A DNA stretch of 64,000 nt from Prevotella sp902465605 (GTDB lineage Bacteria > Bacteroidota > Bacteroidia > Bacteroidales > Bacteroidaceae). This document shows, piece by piece, positions 26,015 to 34,850 of the stretch (position 1 is the first letter of the stretch; each line of letters opens with the position of its first letter). A program made the position numbers and the translations under genes. A model generated the notes under the pieces. It made no database searches, was not told where the DNA came from, and was given only the letters and a program-made list of their open reading frames with translations. The stretch is from positions 170,205 through 234,204 of the forward strand of contig CABQNT010000003.1 of NCBI GenBank assembly GCA_902465605.1. The letters run 5' to 3'.

Positions 26015-28927
26015 TTATTTTTTCTTTCCGCTGATGTTCAGCTTGTACATCAGGTGCAGCATGACGTAATGGGGAATGGTGTTGAAGCGTGTCTCGGTCT
26101 TGCCTTGTCCGTTGACCTCGTACGACACGCTTTTAAGCTGTTGGAAAAGGTCGTAGGCTTCGAGTTTGGCGCTTAACTTTCCCTTGCAGAACGACTGACT
26201 GAGGTAGGCGTTGCACACCCAATCATCGGTGTTGAACGACGGATCGTCGTATCCTCTGCGGCTGAACATCTTCAGATCCATGCCCGTTTCCAGTCCGAAG
26301 CCGAAATGATAAGACCCCACGATGCCGTAGTTGAAATCGTAAGCGTTGATGGTGTGGAAGTTTTCCCGCCTGCTGTTGACGTTGCGCCAGCCCAAAGAGC
26401 CTACCAAACTGCAGGTGGCACCTTCTTTTTGGTAGTTCAGCGAGAGTTCGTTTCGCGTCCAGTGGTTGTTCACCTTGCTCAGTACGCTCTCGGTATGTCC
26501 TTCCACAGCGGTGAGGTCTACGTTGCGATTGTAGCTGTATTCCAATTTATTCTCCAGTGTAAAGTATTTGGCACTGTCCAACGGGCAGTTGTAATAGATG
26601 CCTGCCGTGCCATCCCAGTTGCCTTTCACATTCTGCGGTTTGTAGGTGTAAACGCCCGTTGTAGGGTTGAAAGTGAAGCCGTTGGCCACGGCGTTTTGTT
26701 GCACATTGAGCGTAAAATCCAAGGTTGGCCACTTGAATCGCCTGTTGTGTTGATCAGCAAAGTGTATCATGGCAAAGTAGGTCGTGGTGTTTTTGAGGTT
26801 TGGGTTGCCCAACGAGATCGCCAAGGGGTTGGAGTCGTCGCGCCTATCGATTTTCGAATACAGGTCAGGCATATCGATTCTCATGTGGCCATAAGCCCAG
26901 ATGCTGTATTGATTGTAGGTGGCGCTCATGTTCAGATTGGATATTGTTTTCCATGTCTGTTGACTGATGTTGGTGTTGAGAGCTGTACTCCTGTAGTCCA
27001 AACGATGCTTTTCGTGTTGAACGGGGATGTTGAGACCCATATAGAATGAGTTCTTGCCACTTTGTTTACGGTAGTTGATGTTCAAAGACAATTCCTGTGT
27101 CTGTGTCTTCAAATATCCTTGATAACTGTTGTTGGTGTCCAATGCGCGCCGAAGAGCGTCGCGTGACGAGGGCAGGGTTCCCAATTCGTGTGCTTGCTGT
27201 TGCCACTCTTGCAGCTGATCCAGTCGGTATTTTGAGTTGTTGGTGTATTTCATTTGTTGGTTGAACGAGAATCCTGGAAGGAAGCTCCAGCCACTTGGAA
27301 GTTGGTATGAATAGCCCATGAATGCGTTATACTCGTAGCTGTGTGAGGGTGTGTCGTCGTATCGGTCGCGTTGATCCTTGGCTGTCGCACCCTGCAGGTA
27401 GTCTAATCGATATTGTTCGAATGCCGTCCGTTTGGTGTTGTTATAGCTGAAAAAACCTTGGAAGAAGATGTTGTCTCCCGACTTCAGTTGGTAGGAACCA
27501 TATAGGCGATTGGATGTCTGGAACGAATAACCTTCTCCAAGACTTTGAGTTTGCTGTCTGTTGAGGGCTGCGTCTTGCACCCGCCGGCTCCATGGCGTGG
27601 TGAACAAGGTGTCAAGAATGGCTTGGGGGTCGCCCCAGGGGGCTGGGTCTTGCTTGAAGGAGCCAGCGCGTAGGTTGCTCCAGTTGTCACTTTTGCGGTA
27701 AGTGATGGCGTTCTCAAGATATAACCAGGTGGGCTTAGTCATCTGCAATTGGTGTTGGAACTGGGCCTCAAGGTTTTTCGACCTACTGTCTGACACGCTT
27801 CTTGAATAGCTGTTGCTGCCCGTGTTCAGGAACGATTCGGAGGCTGTTTGGCTCACATCGTGGCTGTTTTGCCAGGAAACACTGGTCGACACGTTGTCCT
27901 TAATCGTGTTTTTATCGTTGCTGGTTGCAAGGTTCAGGCCCACCGTCTTCTGCGTTACCTGTCCGTTGGGCATCTTAGTTGGGTCCCAGTCGCCTTTCTC
28001 TCCGGGCTTGCGGTCTTCGTTCACGTTGTTGAGGTTGGCGAAGACAGACATCTGTAGCCGTGGATTGAAATACAAACCGAATAGCTTTGTGGCGTATCGG
28101 CTGTTGGTACCTCCGGCTATGTCGGCGTTGGCGATGAAGTTTTTCTCATACTCTTTCTTCAGTTGGATGTCCATAACGTAATCTTTCTTCTCAACATCCA
28201 CGCCCAAAGCCTTGCTCTTCTCAGTGCTTTTCTCAAACACCTGCAAGTCTTTCACGGTGTAGCTGGGCAGGTTTTCTATCAGTGTTTTGTTGTCTTTCTT
28301 GAAGAAATCTTTTCCGTTGAGCGTCAGATAATCTAATTTTCGCCCATTGATGAAAATCTCTCCATGGCTGTTGAGCGTGGCTCCCGGCAGCTGCCTAATC
28401 AGCGCGTCGAGCATACTTCCCTGGGGAAGGTTAAAGGCTTCGGCGTTGAAGACCAAGGTGTCGCCTTTCATCACCATCTTGATTTTGGTGCTTTTCACCA
28501 CCACTTCGTCCAGCGTATGCTCTTTGTCTTCCATGCGTTTGCGATGGATGGGCATGTCATCCAAGGTCATGCTGCTCTGTCTACCTTTGAAAAGTAGTTC
28601 GTGGTTGATGTAGGTAGTTTGGTAATCGGGGTGCTCTATCTTGAAGATGTAGGTGTCTTCGCTCAGCTTCTTTCGTAGGTAGAAGTAGGCATCGGGGTGT
28701 ATGGCTTCTTTATTCCATGTGACAGTTCGGCAGGTGTCCACCATCACGCTGTCGGAAGTCATGATGGTGATCTTGGCGTCAAGCACGCAGAGATGGGTGA
28801 ACGAGTCGACCACACGACCGTAGATGTCAACGGAGCGTTCTTTCTTGTGGTGTGCTGTCTGTGGTAAGGCTTGTGTGAATAACAGCAACAAAGCCCAACA
28901 TAGGAGAGTTGTTCTTTTCGGGTTCAT
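26015..28927 (-). CDS. outer-membrane beta-barrel receptor-like protein
   Basis: A 970-residue protein with a signal peptide (about 1-22), a carboxypeptidase-like beta domain at about 30-115, a small plug-like region (SMLDALIRQLPGATLNSHGEIFINGRKLDYLTLNGKDFF) and a long C-terminal barrel. It matches the outer-membrane barrel family related to TonB receptors (OMP_b-brl_3 style) and lacks a clear TonB box. The substrate is unknown. It lies just downstream of the Crp-like regulator, which may control it. Confidence 0.83.
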   Translation of the reverse strand: MNPKRTTLLCWALLLLFTQALPQTAHHKKERSVDIYGRVVDSFTHLCVLDAKITIMTSDSVMVDTCRTVTWNKEAIHPDAYFYLRKKLSEDTYIFKIEHPDYQTTYINHELLFKGRQSSMTLDDMPIHRKRMEDKEHTLDEVVVKSTKIKMVMKGDTLVFNAEAFNLPQGSMLDALIRQLPGATLNSHGEIFINGRKLDYLTLNGKDFFKKDNKTLIENLPSYTVKDLQVFEKSTEKSKALGVDVEKKDYVMDIQLKKEYEKNFIANADIAGGTNSRYATKLFGLYFNPRLQMSVFANLNNVNEDRKPGEKGDWDPTKMPNGQVTQKTVGLNLATSNDKNTIKDNVSTSVSWQNSHDVSQTASESFLNTGSNSYSRSVSDSRSKNLEAQFQHQLQMTKPTWLYLENAITYRKSDNWSNLRAGSFKQDPAPWGDPQAILDTLFTTPWSRRVQDAALNRQQTQSLGEGYSFQTSNRLYGSYQLKSGDNIFFQGFFSYNNTKRTAFEQYRLDYLQGATAKDQRDRYDDTPSHSYEYNAFMGYSYQLPSGWSFLPGFSFNQQMKYTNNSKYRLDQLQEWQQQAHELGTLPSSRDALRRALDTNNSYQGYLKTQTQELSLNINYRKQSGKNSFYMGLNIPVQHEKHRLDYRSTALNTNISQQTWKTISNLNMSATYNQYSIWAYGHMRIDMPDLYSKIDRRDDSNPLAISLGNPNLKNTTTYFAMIHFADQHNRRFKWPTLDFTLNVQQNAVANGFTFNPTTGVYTYKPQNVKGNWDGTAGIYYNCPLDSAKYFTLENKLEYSYNRNVDLTAVEGHTESVLSKVNNHWTRNELSLNYQKEGATCSLVGSLGWRNVNSRRENFHTINAYDFNYGIVGSYHFGFGLETGMDLKMFSRRGYDDPSFNTDDWVCNAYLSQSFCKGKLSAKLEAYDLFQQLKSVSYEVNGQGKTETRFNTIPHYVMLHLMYKLNISGKKK

Positions 28928-28961
28928 ATATGATTGATGTATATTTTTATTCGGTTGTCCG

Positions 28962-29621
28962 TTAGGTAAGTCGCTCCAGTGCCGGCACCGTGATGTATCC
29001 TCTGGTGAGTTTTATCAGACCATCGGCCTGCATGGCGTTCAAAGCAATGGATATATCCAGGCGAGAGGCGTTGAGTTCGGCGGCCAATCTCACCATCTTG
29101 ATTTTGAAAACCTTTTCTCCTGCGGGTCGCAGTGAGCGGTCTTTGAAGAAGTGGATGATGCGTTGACGGAGGTCAGTAGGTTGGGGATGCCATGGCTGTT
29201 GTTGTAGGCGTTGGCTTTGGGTGGAGATGATGTTCAGCAGATTGAGGCGGAACACGATGAGTTGGTTGGTGAGTTGTACGACGTGGGTCTTGCTGATGGA
29301 CATCGTGTTGCAAGGTGTTTTGGCCATGTAGGTGCGCATGAAATGCTGGTTGAGGCCAAAGAGATGTTCTGGTTCGATGACTTGTGGCGCCCTCAGAGGT
29401 TCCGTCAGCGTGTAGCCATGGTCATCGGCGTGCGTCGTAACGCTCATCGTTCCATCCAGCAAGAAGGTCAACTGGTGGCATGGCATGTCCTCTCTCACCA
29501 TCACATCCCCTGCCTTGTGCTGCAGGAAAGCAAAAGGAATGCTTTCCGCCATGGCCCATAAATCTTGTTGACTGAGCCCTTGGAAGAGGGGAAGGGTGAG
29601 GAGTTTGTCGTAGGAGGTCAT
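28962..29621 (-). CDS. Crp/Fnr family transcriptional regulator
   Basis: A 219-residue protein with an N-terminal cyclic-nucleotide-binding-like domain (LFQGLSQQDLWAMAESIPFAF) and a C-terminal winged helix (MVRLAAELNASRLDISIALNAMQADGLI). No Fnr-type cysteine cluster is seen. The start is ATG 29621, which overlaps the apbE stop as ATGA; a longer frame from 29657 would run inside apbE. Translational coupling to apbE suggests co-regulation. Confidence 0.85.
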   Translation of the reverse strand: MTSYDKLLTLPLFQGLSQQDLWAMAESIPFAFLQHKAGDVMVREDMPCHQLTFLLDGTMSVTTHADDHGYTLTEPLRAPQVIEPEHLFGLNQHFMRTYMAKTPCNTMSISKTHVVQLTNQLIVFRLNLLNIISTQSQRLQQQPWHPQPTDLRQRIIHFFKDRSLRPAGEKVFKIKMVRLAAELNASRLDISIALNAMQADGLIKLTRGYITVPALERLT

Positions 29622-30733
29622 TTGCTGATCTTGTTTTTCAGCGAGGGTGAGAACCAAACATCATAGCGTCCGTCGGCGTTGGTGTATATCAAATAGACCA
29701 TCAGGTCAGGATGTCGTTGCAATACTTCTTTTGTCTTATCCAGTCCTAACACCATGAATGCCGTGGCGTATGCGTCGGCTTTGGCGCATGTGTTGGCCAG
29801 GACGGTGGCCGAGAGGATGCTGTGCTGTACGGGATAACCTGTCTTTGGGTCGATGGTGTGTGCGTATTTCTTGCCGTTCTTGTAGTAGAAGCGGCGGTAA
29901 TTGCCGCTGGTCGCCATGGCCTTGTCGGTGACATTGAGTACCGTTTGCAGCTCGTTGTTCGTCTGAGTGGAGTCGTCTGTCGGCTTGGTGACGCCAATCT
30001 TCCATGGCAATCGCTTGTCGCTGTTGCCGCTGGTGATGACCTCACCCCCAATCTCCACCATGAAATTCTTCACGTCTTTCGACCGCAATAGTTGGGCAAC
30101 GGCATCGCATCCGTAGCCTTTGGCAATGCCCGAGCAGTCGAGCATGATGCGTGAATCTCGCTTCTTTACGGTACTTCCCATGACAGCTACTTTGTCATAA
30201 CCTGTGAGGGTCAGCAGACTATCAATGGTTTGCTTGGTGGGTTGTATGCCAGACTTGAAGCCAAAGCCCCATGCATTCACCAAAGGAGCCACGGTGATGT
30301 CGAAGGCTCCGTTGGTATCTTTCGACACTTGCTTGGCTAAGTCAAACACTTCGACGAACATCTGGTTGAGTTGAACGGGGATGTTGCGGTTGATTTTTGA
30401 GATGATTGACTGTTCTTCAAAGGTCGAGAAGGTCATGTCTACCTTGTGAAGTTGCGCCAATATCTCTTTGTGTAAGTCCTTGTTCGACTGGTAAGTAATA
30501 TTGTATGTGGTGCCGAAGACTTGTCCTGAGTTGTGTTGGTACGGCATACTCTGCTGTTGACGGATGATGATGACCGAACCAACAATGAGAAAAAGGAGGA
30601 AAAACAGCTTGAGCAACTTCTTCCAACGCAATGGGTTGGAAGGGACAATCTTGCGCTGTTCGTCAAGTGGAGCGTTGCTGCGATTCCGCTGGTCTTTGTT
30701 TATTTCGTGTGAATTGCTTTGCCTATCATTCAT
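29618..30733 (-). CDS. apbE: FAD:protein FMN transferase
   Basis: Attaches FMN covalently to threonine in proteins such as NqrB and NqrC. The 371-residue protein has a cytoplasmic N-terminus, one membrane helix at about 40-60 and an ApbE domain (GQVFGTTYNITYQ, LVNAWGFG, DCSGIAKGYGCDAVAQ, EIGGEV, HTIDPKTGYPV). This fits the complete nqr operon at 51-57 kb, whose NqrB and NqrC carry target motifs. It overlaps the Crp-like gene downstream. Confidence 0.93.
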   Translation of the reverse strand: MNDRQSNSHEINKDQRNRSNAPLDEQRKIVPSNPLRWKKLLKLFFLLFLIVGSVIIIRQQQSMPYQHNSGQVFGTTYNITYQSNKDLHKEILAQLHKVDMTFSTFEEQSIISKINRNIPVQLNQMFVEVFDLAKQVSKDTNGAFDITVAPLVNAWGFGFKSGIQPTKQTIDSLLTLTGYDKVAVMGSTVKKRDSRIMLDCSGIAKGYGCDAVAQLLRSKDVKNFMVEIGGEVITSGNSDKRLPWKIGVTKPTDDSTQTNNELQTVLNVTDKAMATSGNYRRFYYKNGKKYAHTIDPKTGYPVQHSILSATVLANTCAKADAYATAFMVLGLDKTKEVLQRHPDLMVYLIYTNADGRYDVWFSPSLKNKISK

Positions 30734-30845
30734 ACTTTTACTGTCATTAAGTTCAAACTAACATGTTATTCTTCTGGTCAGTGCCGCTTATTCGCTCTTC
30801 ATTGCCTTGGAAGATGATGGAAGAGGCACGCTGGTCATTCCTTGT

Positions 30846-31541
30846 CTACCATTCAATAATTACGTTGAATGTTCCACCCAGGGGTGTTCCACTGTACTTT
30901 CCAAAGCCTGGAACGTACCAAGGATGGCCCGCTTCGTTCTTGGTATTGGCAAGACGTCGCTTGTAACGAACGCTCCATCCCAAACGAAAAGGCCCCCAAA
31001 TTTTGGCATCTACGCCTACAACCCCTTCCATCCAATGATATTGGTTGTCGATGTCGGTCAGATCAAAAGGAATCTGTGTCTTCCAAACGGGGTCGTGGAG
31101 GCCCGGATGTGTTACCGAGTATTTGAACTTGCTGTAACCATATCGCACGCCAACATACAGGCGATAGTCGTCGTTTTTGTTCTTCATCATGTTGAAGTCA
31201 ACGCCTATTCTTCCGTATGGAGCTTTCGAAGTGTAATGCAAGTGCGTGCTCGGATCTTCGCTGTCGGCTTGACCATAACCCAACTCGACAATGGGGAAGT
31301 ATCTGTTGCGCAGGCTTACTCTTGCGGCTACTTCATACTGTCCGTAGTCGGAAAACTGCATTTGTGCGAGTCCCACCAGGTCACCAGAAACGGCAATGTG
31401 CCTGAAAAAGGACAGCGTATCTTTGGGTTGTATGACGATGGACTTGTGCCTTTGTGCCATAACGGCCACTTGTGCCACGAGCAAGAGGCTAATGCAGATA
31501 GCTCTTGAAATAGATATAGAAATGTGCCTTTGTAGCATCAT
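30846..31541 (-). CDS. DUF6048-like outer-membrane protein
   Basis: A 231-residue protein with a signal peptide (about 1-30) and a barrel-like mature part ending TFNVIIEW. It resembles the DUF6048 family of Bacteroidota, which sits beside DUF6452 lipoproteins, as here. Its start overlaps the end of the DUF6452-like gene by about 50 bp in another frame. No function known. Confidence 0.72.
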   Translation of the reverse strand: MMLQRHISISISRAICISLLLVAQVAVMAQRHKSIVIQPKDTLSFFRHIAVSGDLVGLAQMQFSDYGQYEVAARVSLRNRYFPIVELGYGQADSEDPSTHLHYTSKAPYGRIGVDFNMMKNKNDDYRLYVGVRYGYSKFKYSVTHPGLHDPVWKTQIPFDLTDIDNQYHWMEGVVGVDAKIWGPFRLGWSVRYKRRLANTKNEAGHPWYVPGFGKYSGTPLGGTFNVIIEW

Positions 31542-31968
31542 AGTTCACGTTTTCATTGTGTATGACCACAGAGTCGATGGTATGTTTGGTGTAATCCACT
31601 CGTTTGATTTGATGGAAGACAGCCGGTGGACAGTCAACCGACTCGAAATGCGGATGATCTTCCTTGGTAATGCGCAGCGTATCGATGAAACTTTTGTTCT
31701 GCTGTGTGGTCATCTTGAAATAAAGAATGTCCTCGGGTTGCGCGTAACTCATGGGCAATAGGAAGCTGTCTATGCCGATTGCCTTGTTCAGTAGCACCGT
31801 ATCGCCGCTCGTAGTGCGTGGAGTGGTGATGGTAAGTGTGTCTTGCAACTTGGCCACATCACCTTTGAGCTTGTACGAAGAGGTCACTGTGTTGTTCAGC
31901 GGACAATCGATTGTAGAGCACGAGGTGATGGCCAATACCATCAAAAGAACGTCAATTATTTTTCGCAT
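31489..31968 (-). CDS. DUF6452-like lipoprotein
   Basis: A 159-residue protein with a lipobox signal (LAITSC, Cys at 17) and two later cysteines (TIDCPLNN, SVDCPPAV). It pairs with the overlapping barrel gene downstream, as DUF6452/DUF6048 pairs usually do. It overlaps the upstream glycosyltransferase by 13 bp, so all three genes form one operon. Confidence 0.75.
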   Translation of the reverse strand: MRKIIDVLLMVLAITSCSTIDCPLNNTVTSSYKLKGDVAKLQDTLTITTPRTTSGDTVLLNKAIGIDSFLLPMSYAQPEDILYFKMTTQQNKSFIDTLRITKEDHPHFESVDCPPAVFHQIKRVDYTKHTIDSVVIHNENVNYDATKAHFYIYFKSYLH

Positions 31969-32930
31969 CGTATGGTTTTTTCTATCTGGTAATCGTTCCT
32001 GCCGGGGTTGGAGCGACTGATGAGGTCACCTAAGAAGCCCGCTAAGAACAGTTGGGTGCCGATGAGCATGGTGGTGAGGGCGATGAAAAAGTAGGGCGAG
32101 TCGGTGATCAAACGCATCGGGATGCCGTTTGACAGGGCGTAAACCTTCTCTGCTCCGAGGATAATCACGGCAATCAAACCCACCAAAAACATCAGCGAAC
32201 CGAGGAAACCGAAAACGTGCATGGGCTTTTTACCGAAGTTTGACAGGAACCAAAGGGTGATGAGGTCGAGGTAACCGTTGAAGAATCGGTTGAAACCAAA
32301 CTTGGATGTACCGTATTTCCGCGCCTGGTGATGCACCACCTTCTCGCCAATTTTGTCGAAACCGGCACTCTTTGCCAGGTAGGGAATGTAGCGATGCATC
32401 TCGCCATACACCTCAATGTTCTTCACAACCTCACGTCTGTAGGCTTTCAGTCCACAGTTGAAGTCGTGCAAGTTCTTGATACCGCTGATCTTGCGAGCCG
32501 TGGCATTGAAGAGTTTGGTGGGTAATGTCTTGCTCAATGGGTCGTAACGTTTTTGCTTATAACCCGAAACCAAGTCGTAACCATCCATGGTAATCATGCG
32601 ATACAGTTCAGGAATCTCGTCGGGAGAGTCTTGCAAGTCGGCATCCATCGTGATGATCACGTTGCCTTGGGCCTCCTTGAATCCGCAGTAAAGTGCCGGA
32701 CTCTTTCCGTAATTACGGCGAAAGCAGATGCCTCGCACATGCTCTGACTGACTGGCAAGGCGTTGGATGACGTTCCAAGAGCCGTCGGTAGAACCATCGT
32801 TTACGAAGATAACTTCGTACGAATAGGCGTTTTGTTGCATAACACGCTCAATCCAAGCGTATAGTTCGGGTAGTGATTCTTCCTCGTTGAAGAGAGGGAT
32901 GACAACAGATATGTCCATAGTATTCTGCAA
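31956..32930 (-). CDS. GT2 family glycosyltransferase, dolichyl-phosphate sugar synthase-like
   Basis: A 324-residue protein: a cytoplasmic GT-A domain (SVVIPLFNEEESLPELY, NDGSTDGSW, MDADLQDSPDE with the DxD metal site) and two C-terminal membrane helices at about 232-255 and 272-300. It matches the DPM1/GtrB type that transfers sugar to a polyprenyl phosphate for cell-envelope glycans. It overlaps the DUF6452-like gene. Confidence 0.88.
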   Translation of the reverse strand: MQNTMDISVVIPLFNEEESLPELYAWIERVMQQNAYSYEVIFVNDGSTDGSWNVIQRLASQSEHVRGICFRRNYGKSPALYCGFKEAQGNVIITMDADLQDSPDEIPELYRMITMDGYDLVSGYKQKRYDPLSKTLPTKLFNATARKISGIKNLHDFNCGLKAYRREVVKNIEVYGEMHRYIPYLAKSAGFDKIGEKVVHHQARKYGTSKFGFNRFFNGYLDLITLWFLSNFGKKPMHVFGFLGSLMFLVGLIAVIILGAEKVYALSNGIPMRLITDSPYFFIALTTMLIGTQLFLAGFLGDLISRSNPGRNDYQIEKTIRCEK

Positions 32931-33114
32931 AAAAAATCAATCATCTTTCCACCATGTTGTCCATCTGTTCACTCATCGTGATATGCTTTTGTGGCCCTTT
33001 GGTGTGGATGTTGAATTTGATGTTATGTATAAAATGTTTCGTATCGCATGAAAGCTTCTTGGCGTTGGCACCAAAAATTTTCGATGGTTGCCGTGCCAGG
33101 ATGCCGTTGATGCT

Positions 33115-33648
33115 TTATATTCTCGTATGATTTTTCACTCGTTTCATGCCAATGGCGGCCACGATGACACTCAGAAGGGCGCCAAGCAAGAGGTTTTGCG
33201 TCATGAAGACAAAGGCCAGTTCGATGGGTTTCAGCGTGCTCATGAGGTCGACAGTCTCCTTGGCTTGCTTGATGTCAACGCCGTTTTGCTGATATACGCC
33301 CTCCATGGTCTGTAGGGCTTGATGCATAATCTGAACGAAATGTCCGCCGTCCAAGAACTGGAAATACGCCGTTTGAACCAAGGCAAAGAGCAGGGATGCG
33401 TAGAAGATGCAGTAGCAACCGTATACCAATCCTCGCGCAAAGGAGATGACACCATCGAGTGCATAGTTGCGAAACTTGATGAATCGCCATAGCATGAAAG
33501 GGGGCGTGGCCAGCATCAGTAGGCCTCCCAATGCACTCTTGGGCATGTACATCATACTCATGAAACTGGCTGTCCATAGCAGTGCCAGCCAAAGTCCGTC
33601 AATGCGCGCGAACGCCTTAAGCTGAATCAGTGAGGGTACGTTTATCAT
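33115..33648 (-). CDS. DUF4199-like membrane protein
   Basis: About 177 residues with four membrane helices, the size and pattern of the DUF4199 family, which in many Bacteroidota lies beside a GT2 gene as here. The start MINVPSL at 33648 is preferred to 33669 because the promoter box at 33656-33664 covers the longer version. The 5' leader would then be only a few nucleotides. Function unknown. Confidence 0.72.
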   Translation of the reverse strand: MINVPSLIQLKAFARIDGLWLALLWTASFMSMMYMPKSALGGLLMLATPPFMLWRFIKFRNYALDGVISFARGLVYGCYCIFYASLLFALVQTAYFQFLDGGHFVQIMHQALQTMEGVYQQNGVDIKQAKETVDLMSTLKPIELAFVFMTQNLLLGALLSVIVAAIGMKRVKNHTRI

Positions 33649-33655
33649 TCTATCT

Positions 33656-33664
33656 GCAAAAGTA
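33656..33664 (-). promoter_or_regulatory. -7 box of the DUF4199 gene
   Basis: The minus strand reads TACTTTTGC. The box ends 8 nt before the ATG at 33648, so the transcript should be nearly leaderless. Confidence 0.55.
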
Positions 33665-33815
33665 CGCATTTTATCTCATATATATTGTACGTACACGAGA
33701 GATTTTATAGATGGTTCCACGGTATAGACGTTAAAAATTTCCAATATCTATGCCGTAGTAGCCGGCAAAAGTGTGAATATTTTTTTGCTGGCGTCAGCTT
33801 CATCTGCCACAAAAC

Positions 33816-33850
33816 AAAAAGAGGGGGTATCATCATTCTGATACACCCTC
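33816..33850 (-). terminator. terminator of the SRP RNA/tRNA-Thr transcript
   Basis: On the minus strand GAGGGTGTATCA pairs with TGATACCCCCTC (one mismatch) around a 6-nt loop, and TTTTTGTTTT follows. Confidence 0.75.
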
Positions 33851-33870
33851 GTTGATTTCTGAAATAAGTG

Positions 33871-33944
33871 AGCCTCTTGTCGGATTCGAACCAACGACCC
33901 CGAGATTACAAATCACGTGCTCTGGCCAACTGAGCTAAAGAGGC
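33871..33944 (-). tRNA. tRNA-Thr (UGU)
   Basis: A 74-nt cloverleaf with acceptor GCCUCUU/AAGAGGC, T-loop UUCGAAU and anticodon loop UUUGUAA, so the anticodon is UGU. The anticodon stem has one U-U mismatch. CCA is not encoded. Its 5' end is 4 nt from the 3' end of the SRP RNA, so both should be cut from one transcript. Confidence 0.93.
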
Positions 33945-33948
33945 GGGT

Positions 33949-34044
33949 GGGCAAGCTACTCTTATCGCGCCGCTACAACCTAATACCCTTGCTGCGTTCC
34001 CACCCTGGGGGATTCAAAGGGAGCTGGCCGTAAAAGACTTGCCC
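33949..34044 (-). ncRNA. ffs: signal recognition particle RNA (4.5S type)
   Basis: A 96-nt hairpin RNA whose ends pair (GGGCAAG with CUUGCCC). The apical region CAGGGUGGGAACGCAGCAAGG carries the GGAA-AGCAGC-type Ffh-binding motif expected for small bacterial SRP RNA. It guides membrane-protein ribosomes with Ffh. A promoter lies directly upstream and tRNA-Thr directly downstream. Confidence 0.9.
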
Positions 34045-34058
34045 GTTTCTTAGTGGAT

Positions 34059-34067
34059 GCAAAGGTA
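34059..34067 (-). promoter_or_regulatory. promoter of the SRP RNA/tRNA-Thr transcript
   Basis: The minus strand reads TACCTTTGC 15 bp before the RNA 5' end. Confidence 0.65.
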
Positions 34068-34156
34068 ATAAAAAGAATTGATTGACACAAGAAATGTGCA
34101 AAAAATATGTTGAGGCAGATTCAATTTCCATATACAATTACGTTTGCAAAAGTGTT

Positions 34157-34224
34157 GTTTTCCAATCTCAATGACTTTACCCTCCAATCTCAATGACTTT
34201 GCCGTCCAATCTCCATGCTGTTGG
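34157..34224. repeat. 22-bp tandem near-palindrome array (family A, locus 4)
   Basis: Three units start at 34157, 34179 and 34201, with core CCAATCTCAATGACTTT. It lies between the SRP RNA promoter and the lipoprotein island. Confidence 0.85.
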
Positions 34225-34303
34225 ATTTTAGGATTTATTCTTTGATATCCATCCTTTTCATTTGTCTGCCCCCCCATTAAAATTATATTTGTACTCTTGT
34301 ATT

Positions 34304-34786
34304 TTACTTTTTGCGGTGCATTTTTATTCTCTGACTTATTAAAAGAGGGGATTTGATGTCTAAAATAGAATCATTAACATTAAACAAATCAACATAACAA
34401 GTATTTCCAAATTGAGCCCTTGCATCAAAGAACAAAACATTTTTTTTCTTTGAAGAGTTATAAAGTAAGCTCCAATGTCCAGAAAAATCTTGATCAATAA
34501 TTTTTTTCCAATCTGTTAGTTCTGGTTTTCCTTTGATAAAAACAGAATCTCTTGACATTAATAAGATATGGCCTCTCAAAATACCATTTTCTTTAAATTC
34601 ATATTTTTGTTCTATATATGAAAGCGAAGAATCCGTTTTATAAATCCATTCTCCCTTAATTTTGTTCTCATACGATTTTCTAAGAATTTGTGTTTCTATA
34701 GAATGTTCATCTCCTATGAGTTTGACATCATTATTACAAGAGGAAAATAAAAATAAGAAGAAAAGTATATATAAATGCTTGTTCAT
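34304..34786 (-). CDS. small lipoprotein of the accessory island
   Basis: A 160-residue protein with a lipobox signal (LFSSC, Cys at 17). The mature part has beta-rich sequence (GEWIYKTDSSLSYIEQKYEF, GHWSLLYNS) like a small lipocalin-type fold, but no confident family. Codon use is AT-rich, unlike the flanking core genes. It is the last gene on this strand of a set of five lipoproteins. Confidence 0.7.
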   Translation of the reverse strand: MNKHLYILFFLFLFSSCNNDVKLIGDEHSIETQILRKSYENKIKGEWIYKTDSSLSYIEQKYEFKENGILRGHILLMSRDSVFIKGKPELTDWKKIIDQDFSGHWSLLYNSSKKKNVLFFDARAQFGNTCYVDLFNVNDSILDIKSPLLISQRIKMHRKK

Positions 34787-34850
34787 GTTATATCATATAC
34801 TTAACATCCTCTGTGGATATATTTAAGATATATCCACAGAGGATGTGTTT

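Noticed and set aside
26306..27049. 247-residue ORF opposite the large barrel protein
   Set aside because: Antisense shadow of a clear outer-membrane protein; no start signals.
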